A stretch of 64,000 bases of DNA from Kangiella koreensis DSM 16069 (GCF_000024085.1 NC_013166.1:1674001-1738000), one strand, 5' to 3'. Shown: positions 50,367 through 60,841, counted from the first letter of the stretch. The notes: generated from the sequence alone by a model not told the origin. Numbers and translations are program-made.

Positions 50367-52496
50367 TTACCATTGTTTGCGCCAGTTGATGCTTACCGTA
50401 CGACCACGTCCGGTAAAGTTACGGCCGTCATTGCCCGCTGTTTGTGCGTAGTAAGTGAAGTAGTATTCATCGAAAAGGTTTTCCAGACCGATAGTAAACT
50501 CACCTGCATTTTGCGTTGCAATGTTCATGGTGAAATCTACAGTGTCATAACCATCAAAGTTATTAATAGCTTCGGCACCTGTATAAATATTTCGATCAAA
50601 CAACTTATTCCATTGCAGACGCGTATTGATATCTCCAGTCCAGTACTGAGACCAGTACAGGTTCAAGCGACGCGGTGTCATGTTGCTGCCACCTAATGGA
50701 GTATCAACCTGACCATCACCATCGCTATCAAAGTCACCATCAGTGTCTGCGTACATCAAACCAATTGTGGCATCATTGTTCAGTGCATAGTTGGTATCAA
50801 TTTCAAAACCTGAAATCTCAGTCTTTTCACGATTGACGATGAAGATACCATCCGAGTTAGGCGACAAACGCGCTCCAAGGTCTGAATTTGATTCGAAGTA
50901 GCTTGCCGAAAAGTTTAGCGAGTCACCGCGATATTCAACACCCACTTCATTATTATCAGTCACCACAGGCTGAAGGTTCAGGAAAGTTTCGACCTGCTGA
51001 TCAGGTTGGTCAATTGCACGCAACACTCGACCCACATCAGGCATGCTGAATGCTTCAGAAACACTGATAAAACCACGCCATTCGGAGTTAAAGTTATAGA
51101 CCGCACCAAAGTTGGTTAGCAGCTCATTAAATGAAGGGCTACCGCCCTCAACAAAGGTACTGTTGTATGAATACAGAGTCGTGAAGTCATCAACTTTCAA
51201 GTTGCCGTATTCATAACGCAAACCAGCACTTAAGGTTAAACCATTATTCATATAGCGGGCTTGCACATAAGGAGCCCAGTTCTCAAAGCTGGTTTCTGGC
51301 ACCCACTTACGACCTGTCTGCGCCAACTCTTGATAAGTTGTGTCCTCAAGGAAGTCGACACCAGCGGTCATATCCACTGGCATATCCGCAATTTGCTGCC
51401 AGTTAAGCGTTACGCGTGAACCTAATTTACTGGAGTCATTACGTGACTGATCAAAAATATCAGTACCATATGCAGGGTCCTGGAACGTTGCAAAACGACC
51501 GCCACCATATAGTGCAGAAAAATCTTGTGAGAAAAGTTGCCAATTCAGTGCACCGCCAAGGAAGTCGCTATCACGCCACTCAAAGCTGGCAGTAGTTATT
51601 TCATTCTCAGCAGGATCACCTTCTAGTAAGCCACGCTCTGATATTGCAGGAATACCAGCGGCACGATCGCCGGTAACTGTAATATAGTCACCATTAGAAG
51701 CCAATTCATAGTGATTCAACATCACACGGAATTCTTGCTCGTTGTTAAGACGGTAGACAAACTTACCAAAAATATCCTGGCTTGAAGAATCCATGGTATC
51801 GCCCTGAGTGGTATCAACACCGATAGCGTTACCGTTACCATCAAAATATAAGCCCGTTTCACGCAAATGCGCGCCCAGCATGATTTCGTAATCGTCAGTG
51901 CCATGACTCCATAAATAGCCCGCATGGTAACCAAGACTATCGCCTGAATCGGTAGGTTGCATCGAAACACCCGCGTTCACTTCATGCGAAGTGCCACTAG
52001 CTGATTTGGTCACGATGTTAATAATACCGCCGCTGGCACCCATTCCCTGAATGGCGCTAGCACCATGAATAACCTCAACACGTTCAATCATTAACGGGTC
52101 AATAGTATTGGCAGCACGCGCACCATCACGTAATGGATTTGACTGAGGGACACCATCAATCAAATACAGAGGTTTGCGACCACGAAGAGTTTCACCCGAA
52201 CTGGTTAGTTTCTGGCGTGATGGACTGAATGAAGGCACCAGGTTCCCTAGGATATCGGATAAAGAATTAGCGACAGACAACTGCAAACGGATTTCTTCAC
52301 CGTCAATGACTGTAATTGTTGCTGGAACTGAACTGGCCGGTAATGGCGCGCGAGTGGCCATGATGGTTAATACTTCGGCGTCTTCTTTGGACACTGACTG
52401 CTCAGAAGTGCTTTCTTCTGCTGCGTATACTTTCCCTGATAGAGCTAAGCCCGATAAAGCTGCTAAAACAGCTATTGAAATGACTGATTGTTTCAT
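50367..52496 (-). CDS. TonB-dependent ferric-siderophore-type receptor
   Basis: A 709-aa outer-membrane receptor. The start at 52496 gives a clear signal peptide (MKQSVISIAVLAALSGLALS) with cleavage after VYA. The TonB box region 'AEVLTIMAT' precedes the plug (about 45-165: 'VPATITVIDGEEIRLQLSVA', 'GRKPLYLIDGVPQSNP', 'IERVEVIHGASAIQGMGASG'). A 22-strand barrel follows and ends in the aromatic 'RTVSINWRKQW'. The Fur-like box just upstream and the PepSY gene downstream indicate ferric siderophore uptake, but the ligand is unknown. Confidence 0.92.
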   Translation of the reverse strand: MKQSVISIAVLAALSGLALSGKVYAAEESTSEQSVSKEDAEVLTIMATRAPLPASSVPATITVIDGEEIRLQLSVANSLSDILGNLVPSFSPSRQKLTSSGETLRGRKPLYLIDGVPQSNPLRDGARAANTIDPLMIERVEVIHGASAIQGMGASGGIINIVTKSASGTSHEVNAGVSMQPTDSGDSLGYHAGYLWSHGTDDYEIMLGAHLRETGLYFDGNGNAIGVDTTQGDTMDSSSQDIFGKFVYRLNNEQEFRVMLNHYELASNGDYITVTGDRAAGIPAISERGLLEGDPAENEITTASFEWRDSDFLGGALNWQLFSQDFSALYGGGRFATFQDPAYGTDIFDQSRNDSSKLGSRVTLNWQQIADMPVDMTAGVDFLEDTTYQELAQTGRKWVPETSFENWAPYVQARYMNNGLTLSAGLRYEYGNLKVDDFTTLYSYNSTFVEGGSPSFNELLTNFGAVYNFNSEWRGFISVSEAFSMPDVGRVLRAIDQPDQQVETFLNLQPVVTDNNEVGVEYRGDSLNFSASYFESNSDLGARLSPNSDGIFIVNREKTEISGFEIDTNYALNNDATIGLMYADTDGDFDSDGDGQVDTPLGGSNMTPRRLNLYWSQYWTGDINTRLQWNKLFDRNIYTGAEAINNFDGYDTVDFTMNIATQNAGEFTIGLENLFDEYYFTYYAQTAGNDGRNFTGRGRTVSINWRKQW

Positions 52497-52522
52497 GACT
52501 TTACAAATCTTCTTAAATGAGG

Positions 52523-52541
52523 ATGCAAATGATAACAATTC
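52523..52541 (-). promoter_or_regulatory. Fur-box-like operator of the TonB receptor
   Basis: The plus-strand sequence here, ATGCAAATGATAACAATTC, resembles the 19-bp Fur consensus (GATAATGATAATCATTATC), sharing the central ATGATAA core. It lies 27-45 bases upstream of the receptor start codon. Confidence 0.55.
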
Positions 52542-52712
52542 CCATTAGCAGATCAAGTCTTTTTTGCATTAACCTATAAAATTATAAACATGAACTTTAT
52601 AAGGTTAACACCATAGGACAAACAGCTCCCAAATAAGCATCAGGGATTGCCTTTTCTGGGCAATTCATATATCTTACGCCGCCTAGATTGCAAGGCAGTC
52701 TAGGCAATTTAC

Positions 52713-52803
52713 GGTGAAGTGTCCGAGTGGCTGAAGGAGCACGCCTGGAAAGTGTGTATACGTTAATAGCGTATCGAGGGTTCGAATCCCTCCTTCACCG
52801 CCA
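52713..52803 (+). tRNA. tRNA-Ser (anticodon GGA)
   Basis: A 91-base class II tRNA: acceptor arm GGTGAAG/CTTCACC, discriminator G and encoded CCA at 52801-52803. The anticodon stem CACGC/GTGTG frames the loop CTGGAAA, giving GGA (reads UCC/UCU). A long variable arm and the TpsiC arm GAGGGTTCGAATCCCTC are present. A terminator follows. Confidence 0.97.
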
Positions 52804-52811
52804 TACAATAA

Positions 52812-52836
52812 ATACCCGCCTTGTGCGGGTATTTTT
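52812..52836 (+). terminator. Terminator after tRNA-Ser
   Basis: ATACCCGC pairs with GCGGGTAT around a five-base loop, followed by TTTT. It lies nine bases after the tRNA CCA end. Confidence 0.88.
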
Positions 52837-52908
52837 GTATCTACGGTAGGGATGAACTTTGAACAGCAAAGCTGCCCGAAGGGTAACGAGCGAAGCTCCA
52901 CTATAATC

Positions 52909-52979
52909 CATCTGACCCACAGGGCAAGTAATGCTCCAAGCATTACTATTGCATTCCCCACATCCATGTGGGTCAGATG
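52909..52979. repeat. 13-bp perfect inverted repeat with inner hairpin
   Basis: CATCTGACCCACA (52909-52921) is repeated in reverse complement at 52967-52979. Between them is GTAATGC-N5-GCATTAC (52928-52946). The region lies between tRNA-Ser and the DUF6580 gene and has no accepted gene. It looks like a small palindromic mobile or dispersed element. Confidence 0.55.
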
Positions 52980-53047
52980 TGAGGAATAATCGAACTTATC
53001 CAGAACAAGTTTAGTGCTTCACCAACCTACAATCTAAAAAGCAAAAT

Positions 53048-53575
53048 TTAGGCTCTCTGAGCTTCCCTCTTCCCCAACCAATACTTATGTATCTGCCAAT
53101 AGCTGAGAAATAACACACCACTAAACAATAAATCACCCATCATGCTGCGTTGCAAGAATGGTAAAGCCATGGTGTAGCATTCAATCAGCCCTGCCCAGGT
53201 TATACTGTAGTAGCCTGAAACTAGCCATACGCCAAAGTTGCTGATCAGAAAAAATACCAATGAGCTGCTGATGGTTGCACCTATGACTTTCAGACTGCTG
53301 ACTCTATTGTGTAACCAAAAGCCTATCAGTACAGCAAAGGCCATAGCTGCATAAACAAAAATGATGGTGTTGTGGAATCCTAAAAACAGATCGGCCAGCA
53401 ACATTGAAGCCAACGGTACGGCGAAAGCCATCCACTTTTTATCAAAGTAAGTACCGGCGAATAAAGCCAGCGCCATCACCGGAGTGATGTTATGGGGGTG
53501 CGGAAAAATACGGTAAAGTGACACTGCCACAATCAGTGCGATTAAAGTATAAACTTTAGGGTTTATTTTTTGCAT
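53048..53575 (-). CDS. DUF6580-like membrane protein, candidate cobalamin-uptake permease
   Basis: A 175-aa protein with five to six membrane helices, resembling ECF-transporter substrate-binding (S) components in size and hydrophobic pattern; 'RIFPHPHNITPVMALALFAG' and 'ADLFLGFHNTIIFVYAAMAF' are prominent. The start at 53575 has AAAGGA at the right distance; the ATG eight codons upstream overlaps the previous gene and is less likely. It sits downstream of a cobalamin adenosyltransferase and a B12 receptor behind a cobalamin riboswitch, so a role in vitamin B12 uptake is the natural inference. Confidence 0.75.
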   Translation of the reverse strand: MQKINPKVYTLIALIVAVSLYRIFPHPHNITPVMALALFAGTYFDKKWMAFAVPLASMLLADLFLGFHNTIIFVYAAMAFAVLIGFWLHNRVSSLKVIGATISSSLVFFLISNFGVWLVSGYYSITWAGLIECYTMALPFLQRSMMGDLLFSGVLFLSYWQIHKYWLGKREAQRA

Positions 53576-53586
53576 TCCGGTTTCCT

Positions 53587-54135
53587 TTAACGTTGCCACT
53601 GAGCTTCTTTAGTTGACTCGGTTCGGGCAATCATACGACTTATAATAAATAACAAATCCGACAATCGATTGAGATAAATAATACTCAACTCAGTCACCTC
53701 TTCTTGCTCTATCAGTGCAACCAATCGCCGCTCTGCTCTACGCGCGACGCAGCGAGCAAAGTGAGCTTTCGCCGAAGCAACACAAGCACCTGGAATTACA
53801 AACTCTTTTAACGGCGGTAGCTTCTGATTCCAGGTTTTTATCCATGCTTCAAGTTGCGCTATATCAGATGTCTTTAGCAACACTTGAGAGGGACTTGCTA
53901 ATTCACCACCCAGACTAAACAGCTGATTTTGAATGTTTTTCAGCGCACTAATAATCGCCTCATGTTGCGGCTTTTTGATAGATGCTACTAACATACCCAA
54001 GACTGCATTAAGCTCATCTACCGTACCAATTGCCTCAATACGAGGATGACTTTTTTTAACGTGCTGCTGATTGGCAAGGCGAGTCATTCCTTTGTCGCCC
54101 TGCCCTGTTGTGATTCGAGTTAGTCGATTACTCAT
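53587..54135 (-). CDS. Cob(I)alamin adenosyltransferase, PduO type
   Basis: A 182-aa enzyme attaching the adenosyl group of ATP to reduced corrinoid. The ATP motif 'RITTGQGDKGMTRLANQQHV' opens the protein. 'IEAIGTVDELNAVLGMLVAS' and 'ARCVARRAERRLVALIEQEE' with 'SIIYLNRLSDLLFIISRMIA' are PduO signatures. It lies 25 bases after the B12 receptor and 11 bases before the membrane protein. The name cobO or btuR would apply to the unrelated CobA type, so no symbol is given. Confidence 0.93.
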   Translation of the reverse strand: MSNRLTRITTGQGDKGMTRLANQQHVKKSHPRIEAIGTVDELNAVLGMLVASIKKPQHEAIISALKNIQNQLFSLGGELASPSQVLLKTSDIAQLEAWIKTWNQKLPPLKEFVIPGACVASAKAHFARCVARRAERRLVALIEQEEVTELSIIYLNRLSDLLFIISRMIARTESTKEAQWQR

Positions 54136-54160
54136 TGATTCACCGCTTCATCATATAAAC

Positions 54161-56125
54161 TTAAAAGACCAGATCAAAGGTCACAACAAAATCACGACCT
54201 TTGGCTGGGTAATAACCGTTAAATTGTGCGTAATCAATATACTCTTTATCCAACAAATTATCGACTCTAAGCCCGATGCGGGCATTGTCTAAGCGCCAGT
54301 ATAAAGCGCTGTTCCATAAGGTATACCCATCAACCTTTGCCAATGAATTGGAGGTATCGCCTTCTTGATAACGCTCACCACGATAGTGTGCTTCAAGGTA
54401 CCAACTCACATCCTGTGCGACTTGCCAGTCATACCAGGTCGTAATGGTGTTTTTTGAAACACCGGGTACTGTGTCATCAGCAGGCTCTGAGTTGGCATCA
54501 ACCCAATGATAAGTAACACCCAGTTCGTCTTCTTCGATAAGAAGCCGATAATCAAGCATTAGACCCAGTCGCGTTGACTCAGCGCCATTAACATTTGCGC
54601 CAGGGAAAAAAGCACCCGCCGGCGGAGTCGCTGAAGGGTCAAAAAAGATCTCATCTTCAAGCTTCAGCTGATAGACAGAGGCCTGCAATGAACTGGTTTC
54701 AAACTGACTGGTGATGCCAGCTTCGATGGAACGACCTTTTTGAGGTTCAAGACCCAACACAGTTTCTGAGGTATAGGCTTGCTCATCAACTTTAGCAAAA
54801 CGATAGTTGTTACTGTAGCGAATATAACCATCCAACACATGACTAAACTCATGACTTAAGCCAAGATCATAAGCTGTTGCAGAATTCTTTAACACAACGC
54901 CGTCAGGATATAAGGCAGCATCAATTAAATCATCTTCCACCTCAGCCAAGCGACCTGCGATCTCTAATGTAGTCTGCTTTGAGAGTGGCCAATATAACTG
55001 GCTATACAAGCTTTCCATGGTTTGTTGATTACTGCGAGCCAATAATGAAAACGCGTACTCGGATTCATCATAATCGATACCGCTAATCCAGCGTACTACA
55101 CCCTGCCCCAGTTGCCATTGACCTTGCACTCTAGGATAAATACTACTTTGAGTTCTATGAGTCTGGTTCACATTTGTAGTGGCAAAATTGATAAAACTGT
55201 TCACGCTATCAATGTCAGCTTCCTGATGATTCAGATCAATCGCAAACTGCCAATTGGAATTCAACTCAAGTTGCCCAAACAGGCGACTGAAAGACTCATC
55301 GGTGCTGACATAATCTTTAGCAAACTCCGGACGTGATTGTCTGCGGTCAGCTAAGTCTGTTTCTAACAATGCTCCCGGTGTTTGCTGTGTCTCATTACGA
55401 GAGCGATAGGAAAAGCGCCATTGCTGCTGACTGTCTTGATAATGCAGTTCAGCGCCAAGCTGATTATTGTCTAACTCATTATGCTCACGATAATTATCGC
55501 TAGTTTTTTTATCTCCTTTCAAAATCAGCGACCACTGCTCATCAAGCTCGAACGCAAGGTTAGCGGCCGCCTGTCGAGAGTCAAATCGACCTTGCGAGTA
55601 ACGAATAATATTCGATTGGCGGTTTCCAGACTTGGTGATGATATTGATCACACCTGCAACAGCTTGATCACCATACAGACTGCTAGCTGCTCCCTGAATT
55701 ATTTCTATACGCTCAATATCAATAATATTAATCGTATCTAAATCCGGAGAGGCTAAGTCGGTTTTATTAAGACGTTGTCCATCCACTAGAACCAATACAT
55801 TGCTACTGGCCTGCTCTGCTGAAATACCGCGCATGGAGACGCTGGTTTTGCCATTGGTATAGGAAACCTGCAAGCCGGGTACGCGACGTAATACCTGACT
55901 TAGATTGGTCGCAGCAATGCGTGCGATTTCATCTTGTGTGATAAGAGTGACATGGCTCGGAAGGTCAACTGTATTGCTTTCAAAACGGCTGGTCGTAATA
56001 ACCATAGTGTTAGGATCAGTGCTGCTATCGTCAATTACTCTGTTTTCTTCAGCTTTTACTAACGGCTGGAAGATAGCTCCCAGAATTAGAAGGGATACTA
56101 AACTCAATTTAAAAAGGTGTCTCAT
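54161..56125 (-). CDS. btuB: TonB-dependent vitamin B12 receptor (BtuB-like)
   Basis: A 654-aa outer-membrane receptor: signal peptide (about 1-24), TonB box region near 'PNTMVITTSRFES', plug domain with 'HVTLITQDEIARIAATNLSQ', 'LRRVPGLQVSY' and 'VLVDGQRLNKTDLASPDLDT', then a barrel ending 'GRDFVVTFDLVF' with the terminal Phe. A cobalamin riboswitch immediately upstream makes vitamin B12 the likely ligand. It is first in a B12 operon with the adenosyltransferase and membrane protein. Confidence 0.93.
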   Translation of the reverse strand: MRHLFKLSLVSLLILGAIFQPLVKAEENRVIDDSSTDPNTMVITTSRFESNTVDLPSHVTLITQDEIARIAATNLSQVLRRVPGLQVSYTNGKTSVSMRGISAEQASSNVLVLVDGQRLNKTDLASPDLDTINIIDIERIEIIQGAASSLYGDQAVAGVINIITKSGNRQSNIIRYSQGRFDSRQAAANLAFELDEQWSLILKGDKKTSDNYREHNELDNNQLGAELHYQDSQQQWRFSYRSRNETQQTPGALLETDLADRRQSRPEFAKDYVSTDESFSRLFGQLELNSNWQFAIDLNHQEADIDSVNSFINFATTNVNQTHRTQSSIYPRVQGQWQLGQGVVRWISGIDYDESEYAFSLLARSNQQTMESLYSQLYWPLSKQTTLEIAGRLAEVEDDLIDAALYPDGVVLKNSATAYDLGLSHEFSHVLDGYIRYSNNYRFAKVDEQAYTSETVLGLEPQKGRSIEAGITSQFETSSLQASVYQLKLEDEIFFDPSATPPAGAFFPGANVNGAESTRLGLMLDYRLLIEEDELGVTYHWVDANSEPADDTVPGVSKNTITTWYDWQVAQDVSWYLEAHYRGERYQEGDTSNSLAKVDGYTLWNSALYWRLDNARIGLRVDNLLDKEYIDYAQFNGYYPAKGRDFVVTFDLVF

Positions 56126-56204
56126 TGTAGTCTCGTAAATTACGAGCGGGCATTAAAAGATAAAATTCATCTACTATCCGGGCAAATACCCTAAGCAGAG
56201 CCCA

Positions 56205-56430
56205 CCGATCTGCTCGATACACTGTTCAGGCCGGTCTCCGGGCTTATGATCCTTAGGGTCTGTTGACCCTTAGCTACTTACCTTCCCAAGCTATTATCTC
56301 GAATGATGAATTTAACTCAGTGGTCTATCAAGTAGCGCTATCAATTACCGTTGCGGGGGCAGCATCAGATTTAAACTGATTTCCCGATTATCTTCGCAGT
56401 CAATTGACCTATGAAGACCTGATCAGGGGA
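56205..56430 (-). ncRNA. Cobalamin (B12) riboswitch
   Basis: Minus-strand RNA between about 56430 and 56205 has the conserved B12 box AAGCCCGGAGACCGGCC (56245-56229) and the upstream core GCTGCCCCCGCAACGG (56363-56348). The surrounding stems match the class I cobalamin aptamer. It ends about 80 bases before the BtuB-like gene and should switch that operon off when adenosylcobalamin is abundant. Limits are approximate. Confidence 0.95.
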
Positions 56431-56517
56431 TGAACCTCAATTTACTTGCCAAGCATAAAACTTTCTTTAAAAGGTTCACGACTGGCAAAAGCGGTGCTAT
56501 TATAACAAAAATCATTT

Positions 56518-56533
56518 GGACGTCTATACGTCT
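56518..56533 (+). promoter_or_regulatory. MetJ-type operator before metH
   Basis: GGACGTCTATACGTCT matches two tandem met boxes (consensus AGACGTCT twice) at 14 of 16 bases. It lies 53-68 bases before the metH start, as expected for repression by MetJ with S-adenosylmethionine. Confidence 0.7.
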
Positions 56534-56585
56534 TTTTATATTTCCATGAGTTATATAGAGTTCGTGGTATTGAGATACTAATTTA

Positions 56586-59500
56586 ATGAATAAAAGCAAA
56601 CAGTTACAAGAGTCACTTAAGCAACGTATTTTATTGCTGGATGGCGCTATGGGCACCATGATTCAGCAATATGAGCTAACAGAAGCAGATTACCGGGGCG
56701 AACGTTTTGCTGATTGGCCAAGCGACCTTAAGGGTAATAATGACCTATTGAGTCTTAGCCAGCCACAGATCATTTCTGATATCCACAAAGCCTACCTTGA
56801 AGCGGGTTCTGACATCATTGAAACCAACACCTTCAATGCGACTCGAGTAGCCATGGCTGATTACGGCATGCAGGATTTGTCGGCAGACATTAATCGAGAG
56901 TCAGCGCGTTTAGCCAGAGCTGTTGCGGATCAATATTCAACACCCGACAAGCCACGCTTTGTAGCGGGTGTTATCGGACCGACTAATAGAACCTGTAGTA
57001 TTTCACCGGACGTGAATGATCCCGGTTTTAGGAATATCTACTTCGATGAGTTAGCGGATGCCTATTACGAATCGACGCATGCTCTGATTGAAGGTGGAGC
57101 CGATATCATTCTCATCGAAACAGTATTCGATACTTTGAATGCAAAAGCGGCCATTTTTGCGGTCAAAAAATACTTTGATGATCACCAGATTGATTATCCC
57201 ATCATGTTATCAGGAACCATTACTGATGCATCCGGCAGAACCCTGACCGGCCAAACCACCGAAGCCTTTTATAACTCTATTCGTCATGCTAACCCTATCA
57301 GTGTTGGCTTAAATTGTGCTCTGGGCCCCAAAGATTTGCGAGCTTACATTGAAGAGTTATCACGCATTAGTGAGTTTGCTGTTTCAGCCCACCCTAACGC
57401 CGGATTGCCCAATGAGTTCGGAGGTTATGATGAAACGCCTGATGACATGTCAAGAGAAATGTCGGAGTGGATTGAGAAAGGCTTCATTAATATCATTGGT
57501 GGCTGTTGCGGCACAACTCCGGAGCACATTGCTCGATTTAATGACATGATTGCAGGTGCCAAACCGAGAACAAAGTTCAATCAAGAACCGAGATGTCGCC
57601 TGTCTGGTTTAGAAGCTCTAAATCTTGATGCCAAGAGCCTGTTCGTCAATGTGGGCGAACGGACTAATGTCACTGGCTCGGCTAAGTTCCTGCGATTAAT
57701 AAAGGAAGATGATTTTGAAACCGCCATTGAAGTAGCACTGGAGCAAGTCGAAAACGGTGCCCAGGTGATCGATATCAACATGGATGAAGGCATGTTGGAT
57801 TCTAAGGCCGCCATGCAGCGATTCTTGAACCTGATTGCTTCCGAACCTGATATCAGCCGTGTTCCAATCATGCTCGACTCTTCTAAGTGGGACATTATTG
57901 AAGCTGGGTTAAAATGTGTTCAAGGCAAAGGTATCGTCAATTCAATTTCCCTGAAAGAAGGCGAGCCACAATTTCTAGAACAGGCTCATTTGGCGCAGCG
58001 TTATGGCGCAGCTGTGATTGTTATGGCTTTTGATGAAGATGGTCAGGCTGATACTTTTGAGCGTAAAACAGAAATTTGCCGCAGAGCTTATGATTTATTA
58101 ATCAAGGAACTGAACTTCGATCCGCAAGATATTATTTTTGACCCCAATATTTTCGCCATTGCCACTGGCATCGAAGAACACAATAACTATGCGGTGGACT
58201 TTATTGAAGCCACGCGTTGGATAAAACAGAATTTACCTGGCGCGCGCGTTTCAGGCGGTGTCTCCAATGTTTCTTTTTCCTTCCGCGGTAACAATACAGT
58301 TCGCGAAGCGATTCACGCAGTATTCCTTTATCACGCCATCAGGGCTGGCATGGACATGGGCATCGTTAATGCTGGTCAACTTGAAGTCTACAGTGCCATC
58401 CCTGAAGACCTGAAAGAAGCCGTTGAAAACGTGGTGCTTAATCGCTCGCCCGAGGCGACTGAAAAACTGCTTGAACTCGCAGAGCAATATCGCGGCTCAG
58501 GTCAGGAAGTCAAAGAGAAAGAAACTCAAGAGTGGCGACAATGGCCGGTTAATAAACGCCTCGAACATTCTTTAGTCAAAGGTATCACTGAATTTATTGA
58601 TGACGACGTTGAAGAAGCTCGTCAACAGGCTGAGCGTCCTTTGCATGTTATCGAGGGGCCGTTGATGGATGGCATGAATGTGGTCGGTGATTTATTTGGC
58701 TCGGGTCAGATGTTCCTGCCACAAGTGGTGAAGTCTGCACGAGTGATGAAAAAAGCCGTAGCCTATTTGTTCCCCTATATGGAGGAAGAGAAGAAACGGC
58801 TCAAGCTTGCTGACAAGCCAAAAGGCAAGATTGTTCTGGCCACAGTAAAAGGCGATGTACATGACATAGGAAAGAATATTGTCGGTGTTGTGCTGCAATG
58901 TAATGGCTACGAAGTGATTAATTTAGGTGTCATGGTAGCCTGCGATAAAATTCTTGATACGGCTATTGAGCAAAACTGCGACATTGTCGGTCTGTCCGGT
59001 TTGATTACACCTTCGCTGGAAGAAATGGTACATGTGGCCAAAGAAATGCAGCGCCGCGGCCTCGACTTGCCCTTACTAATTGGCGGCGCTACTACTTCGA
59101 AAATTCATACTGCCGTCAAGATCGAACCCCACTATGAGCACCCTGCCATGTATGTCATGGATGCTTCTCGCGTGGTTGGCGTAGTGAATAAATTGCTGGG
59201 CGAACACAAGGATGAGTTTGTCAGCGAAATCAAAGCCGAATATCACAAGCTCAGAACCGAGCGTGAAAAGCGGCAAAAGAAATCCAGTCTGGCTAGCCTA
59301 GAAAAAGCAAGACAGTTTGCAGCAAACATTGATTGGTCTCAGGCCAATATTACCAAGCCCTCTTTTCTCGGAACCAAAGTCTTTAGTGATTACCCACTAG
59401 AAGACTTATTACCACGTATTGATTGGACACCGTTTTTCCGTTCCTGGCAACTAGCTGGTAAATTTCCCAATATTCTTGATGATGAAATAGTGGGCGAGAC

Positions 59501-60269
59501 AGCACGCAAGCTTTATGCTGATGCTCAAACCATGCTAAAAAGCATTGTCGAAGAACAATGGTTAACGGCGCGCGCGGTCATTGGTTTCTATCCTGCAAAT
59601 GCTCAAGGTGATGATATCGAAATCTACGCCGATGACTCACGGAAGACAATAATTCACCGATTGCACCATCTGCGTCAGCAAAAGCAGACTCGCGATGGAA
59701 AGTTTAATTACTGCCTGTCTGACTTTATTGCCCCAAAAGAAACCGGGCTTAAGGATTACATTGGTGGTTTTGCGGTAACCTCAGGAATCGGAATTGATGA
59801 GCATGTCAAAGCCTTCGAAGCGAAACACGATGACTATAATGCCATTCTGTTAAAGGCCTTGGCAGATCGATTAGCCGAAGCCTTCGCGGAGAGGATGCAT
59901 GAGCTGGTGCGCAAGGATTATTGGGGTTATGTGCCGGATGAGAAGCTTGATAATGCAGAGCTAATATCGGAGCAATACCAAGGGATCCGCCCTGCTCCAG
60001 GTTATCCGGCCTGCCCGGACCATACGGAAAAAGGAACCCTGTGGACCATGCTGAAACCCGATGCTGAAATTGAGCTCAATATTACCGAACACTTTGCCAT
60101 GTATCCCACTGCAGCAGTTTCCGGATGGTACTTCGCCCACCCTGAATCCCGCTACTTTGGTGTAGGGAAAATTGAAAAGGATCAGGTCAAGGACTACGCG
60201 CAGCGTAAAGGTTGGGATCTGGAGCTGGCCGAAAAGTGGCTGGCCCCTACCTTAAACTACGATAACTGA
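56586..60269 (+). CDS. metH: Methionine synthase, cobalamin-dependent
   Basis: A 1227-aa full-length MetH transferring the methyl of methyltetrahydrofolate to homocysteine. Modules are in order: homocysteine domain (about 1-325, zinc site Cys in 'GLNCALG' and '[11 protein letters not shown]'), folate domain (about 355-610, '[12 protein letters not shown]'), cap and B12 domain (about 650-895, with axial His759 in '[20 protein letters not shown]'), and activation domain (about 925-1227, '[19 protein letters not shown]'). His759 has the same number as in E. coli MetH. It is divergent from the B12-uptake operon, linking cofactor supply and use. Confidence 0.97.
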   Translation: MNKSKQLQESLKQRILLLDGAMGTMIQQYELTEADYRGERFADWPSDLKGNNDLLSLSQPQIISDIHKAYLEAGSDIIETNTFNATRVAMADYGMQDLSADINRESARLARAVADQYSTPDKPRFVAGVIGPTNRTCSISPDVNDPGFRNIYFDELADAYYESTHALIEGGADIILIETVFDTLNAKAAIFAVKKYFDDHQIDYPIMLSGTITDASGRTLTGQTTEAFYNSIRHANPISVGLNCALGPKDLRAYIEELSRISEFAVSAHPNAGLPNEFGGYDETPDDMSREMSEWIEKGFINIIGGCCGTTPEHIARFNDMIAGAKPRTKFNQEPRCRLSGLEALNLDAKSLFVNVGERTNVTGSAKFLRLIKEDDFETAIEVALEQVENGAQVIDINMDEGMLDSKAAMQRFLNLIASEPDISRVPIMLDSSKWDIIEAGLKCVQGKGIVNSISLKEGEPQFLEQAHLAQRYGAAVIVMAFDEDGQADTFERKTEICRRAYDLLIKELNFDPQDIIFDPNIFAIATGIEEHNNYAVDFIEATRWIKQNLPGARVSGGVSNVSFSFRGNNTVREAIHAVFLYHAIRAGMDMGIVNAGQLEVYSAIPEDLKEAVENVVLNRSPEATEKLLELAEQYRGSGQEVKEKETQEWRQWPVNKRLEHSLVKGITEFIDDDVEEARQQAERPLHVIEGPLMDGMNVVGDLFGSGQMFLPQVVKSARVMKKAVAYLFPYMEEEKKRLKLADKPKGKIVLATVKGDVHDIGKNIVGVVLQCNGYEVINLGVMVACDKILDTAIEQNCDIVGLSGLITPSLEEMVHVAKEMQRRGLDLPLLIGGATTSKIHTAVKIEPHYEHPAMYVMDASRVVGVVNKLLGEHKDEFVSEIKAEYHKLRTEREKRQKKSSLASLEKARQFAANIDWSQANITKPSFLGTKVFSDYPLEDLLPRIDWTPFFRSWQLAGKFPNILDDEIVGETARKLYADAQTMLKSIVEEQWLTARAVIGFYPANAQGDDIEIYADDSRKTIIHRLHHLRQQKQTRDGKFNYCLSDFIAPKETGLKDYIGGFAVTSGIGIDEHVKAFEAKHDDYNAILLKALADRLAEAFAERMHELVRKDYWGYVPDEKLDNAELISEQYQGIRPAPGYPACPDHTEKGTLWTMLKPDAEIELNITEHFAMYPTAAVSGWYFAHPESRYFGVGKIEKDQVKDYAQRKGWDLELAEKWLAPTLNYDN

Positions 60270-60282
60270 GGTCATGTAAACT

Positions 60283-60310
60283 TTGAACTTTATTGAAAAT
60301 AAGCTATCCT
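60283..60310 (+). promoter_or_regulatory. Candidate promoter of the metal-resistance operon
   Basis: TTGAAC (60283-60288), 16-bp spacer, TATCCT (60305-60310), about 33 bases before the first gene. No clear CueR or CusR box could be identified. Confidence 0.4.
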
Positions 60311-60342
60311 ATTGAGGTTCATGACTATTAACAGGTTATTTA

Positions 60343-60693
60343 GTGCACCATAAATTCATACACATACTGACCATCGTATTGGCATTACTGGCGTTTACTA
60401 GCCTGTCGAGTGCTATGGTTGATATGCCTTGTATGGACTCGCATGAACAACCTGCTCATCAAATGAACCATGCTGACATGGATCATTCAATGGATCACAC
60501 AAAGGATCAGCCAATGGACTGTTGCGAGGATGGTGGTAATTGCAATATGACCACCTGTTCAACAGTGGCATTAATCGTTGAGCCACAAGCAAACTCCCAA
60601 ACAGCCCAACACAACCAATCTATCGATTTATATTCCGATCAGGCGATAGCCTCAATTTCCAGCTCTCTCTATCGCCCACCCATAAACTGCTAA
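60343..60693 (+). CDS. Small exported His/Met/Cys-rich metal-binding protein
   Basis: A 116-aa protein with GTG start at 60343 and a signal peptide (about 1-24). The mature part is rich in metal ligands: 'MPCMDSHEQPAHQMNHADMD', 'HSMDHTKDQPMDCCEDG' and 'CNMTTC'. It is like the CopL-type or periplasmic copper sponges found at the head of copper operons. It precedes the Cus-like efflux genes by 148 bases. It probably binds Cu(I) or Ag(I). The start is the first in-frame start that gives a full signal peptide. Confidence 0.78.
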   Translation: MHHKFIHILTIVLALLAFTSLSSAMVDMPCMDSHEQPAHQMNHADMDHSMDHTKDQPMDCCEDGGNCNMTTCSTVALIVEPQANSQTAQHNQSIDLYSDQAIASISSSLYRPPINC

Positions 60694-60841
60694 CACAGCC
60701 TCGATCCGTCTGGAGCTTTCTGTCTAACAGAGTCTCGCTCAAGACATAACGCTGAGTTAGTCGTGTTAATTAAGCACTCTACTCATAAGCATTAGATTTA
60801 TAACCAACTTCATTGGTTCATCGCTCTGCTGGAGGAGTGAT

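Noticed and set aside
52683..52967. 94-aa minus-strand frame over tRNA-Ser
   Set aside because: It is antisense to a clear tRNA gene and a palindromic repeat; no coding features.
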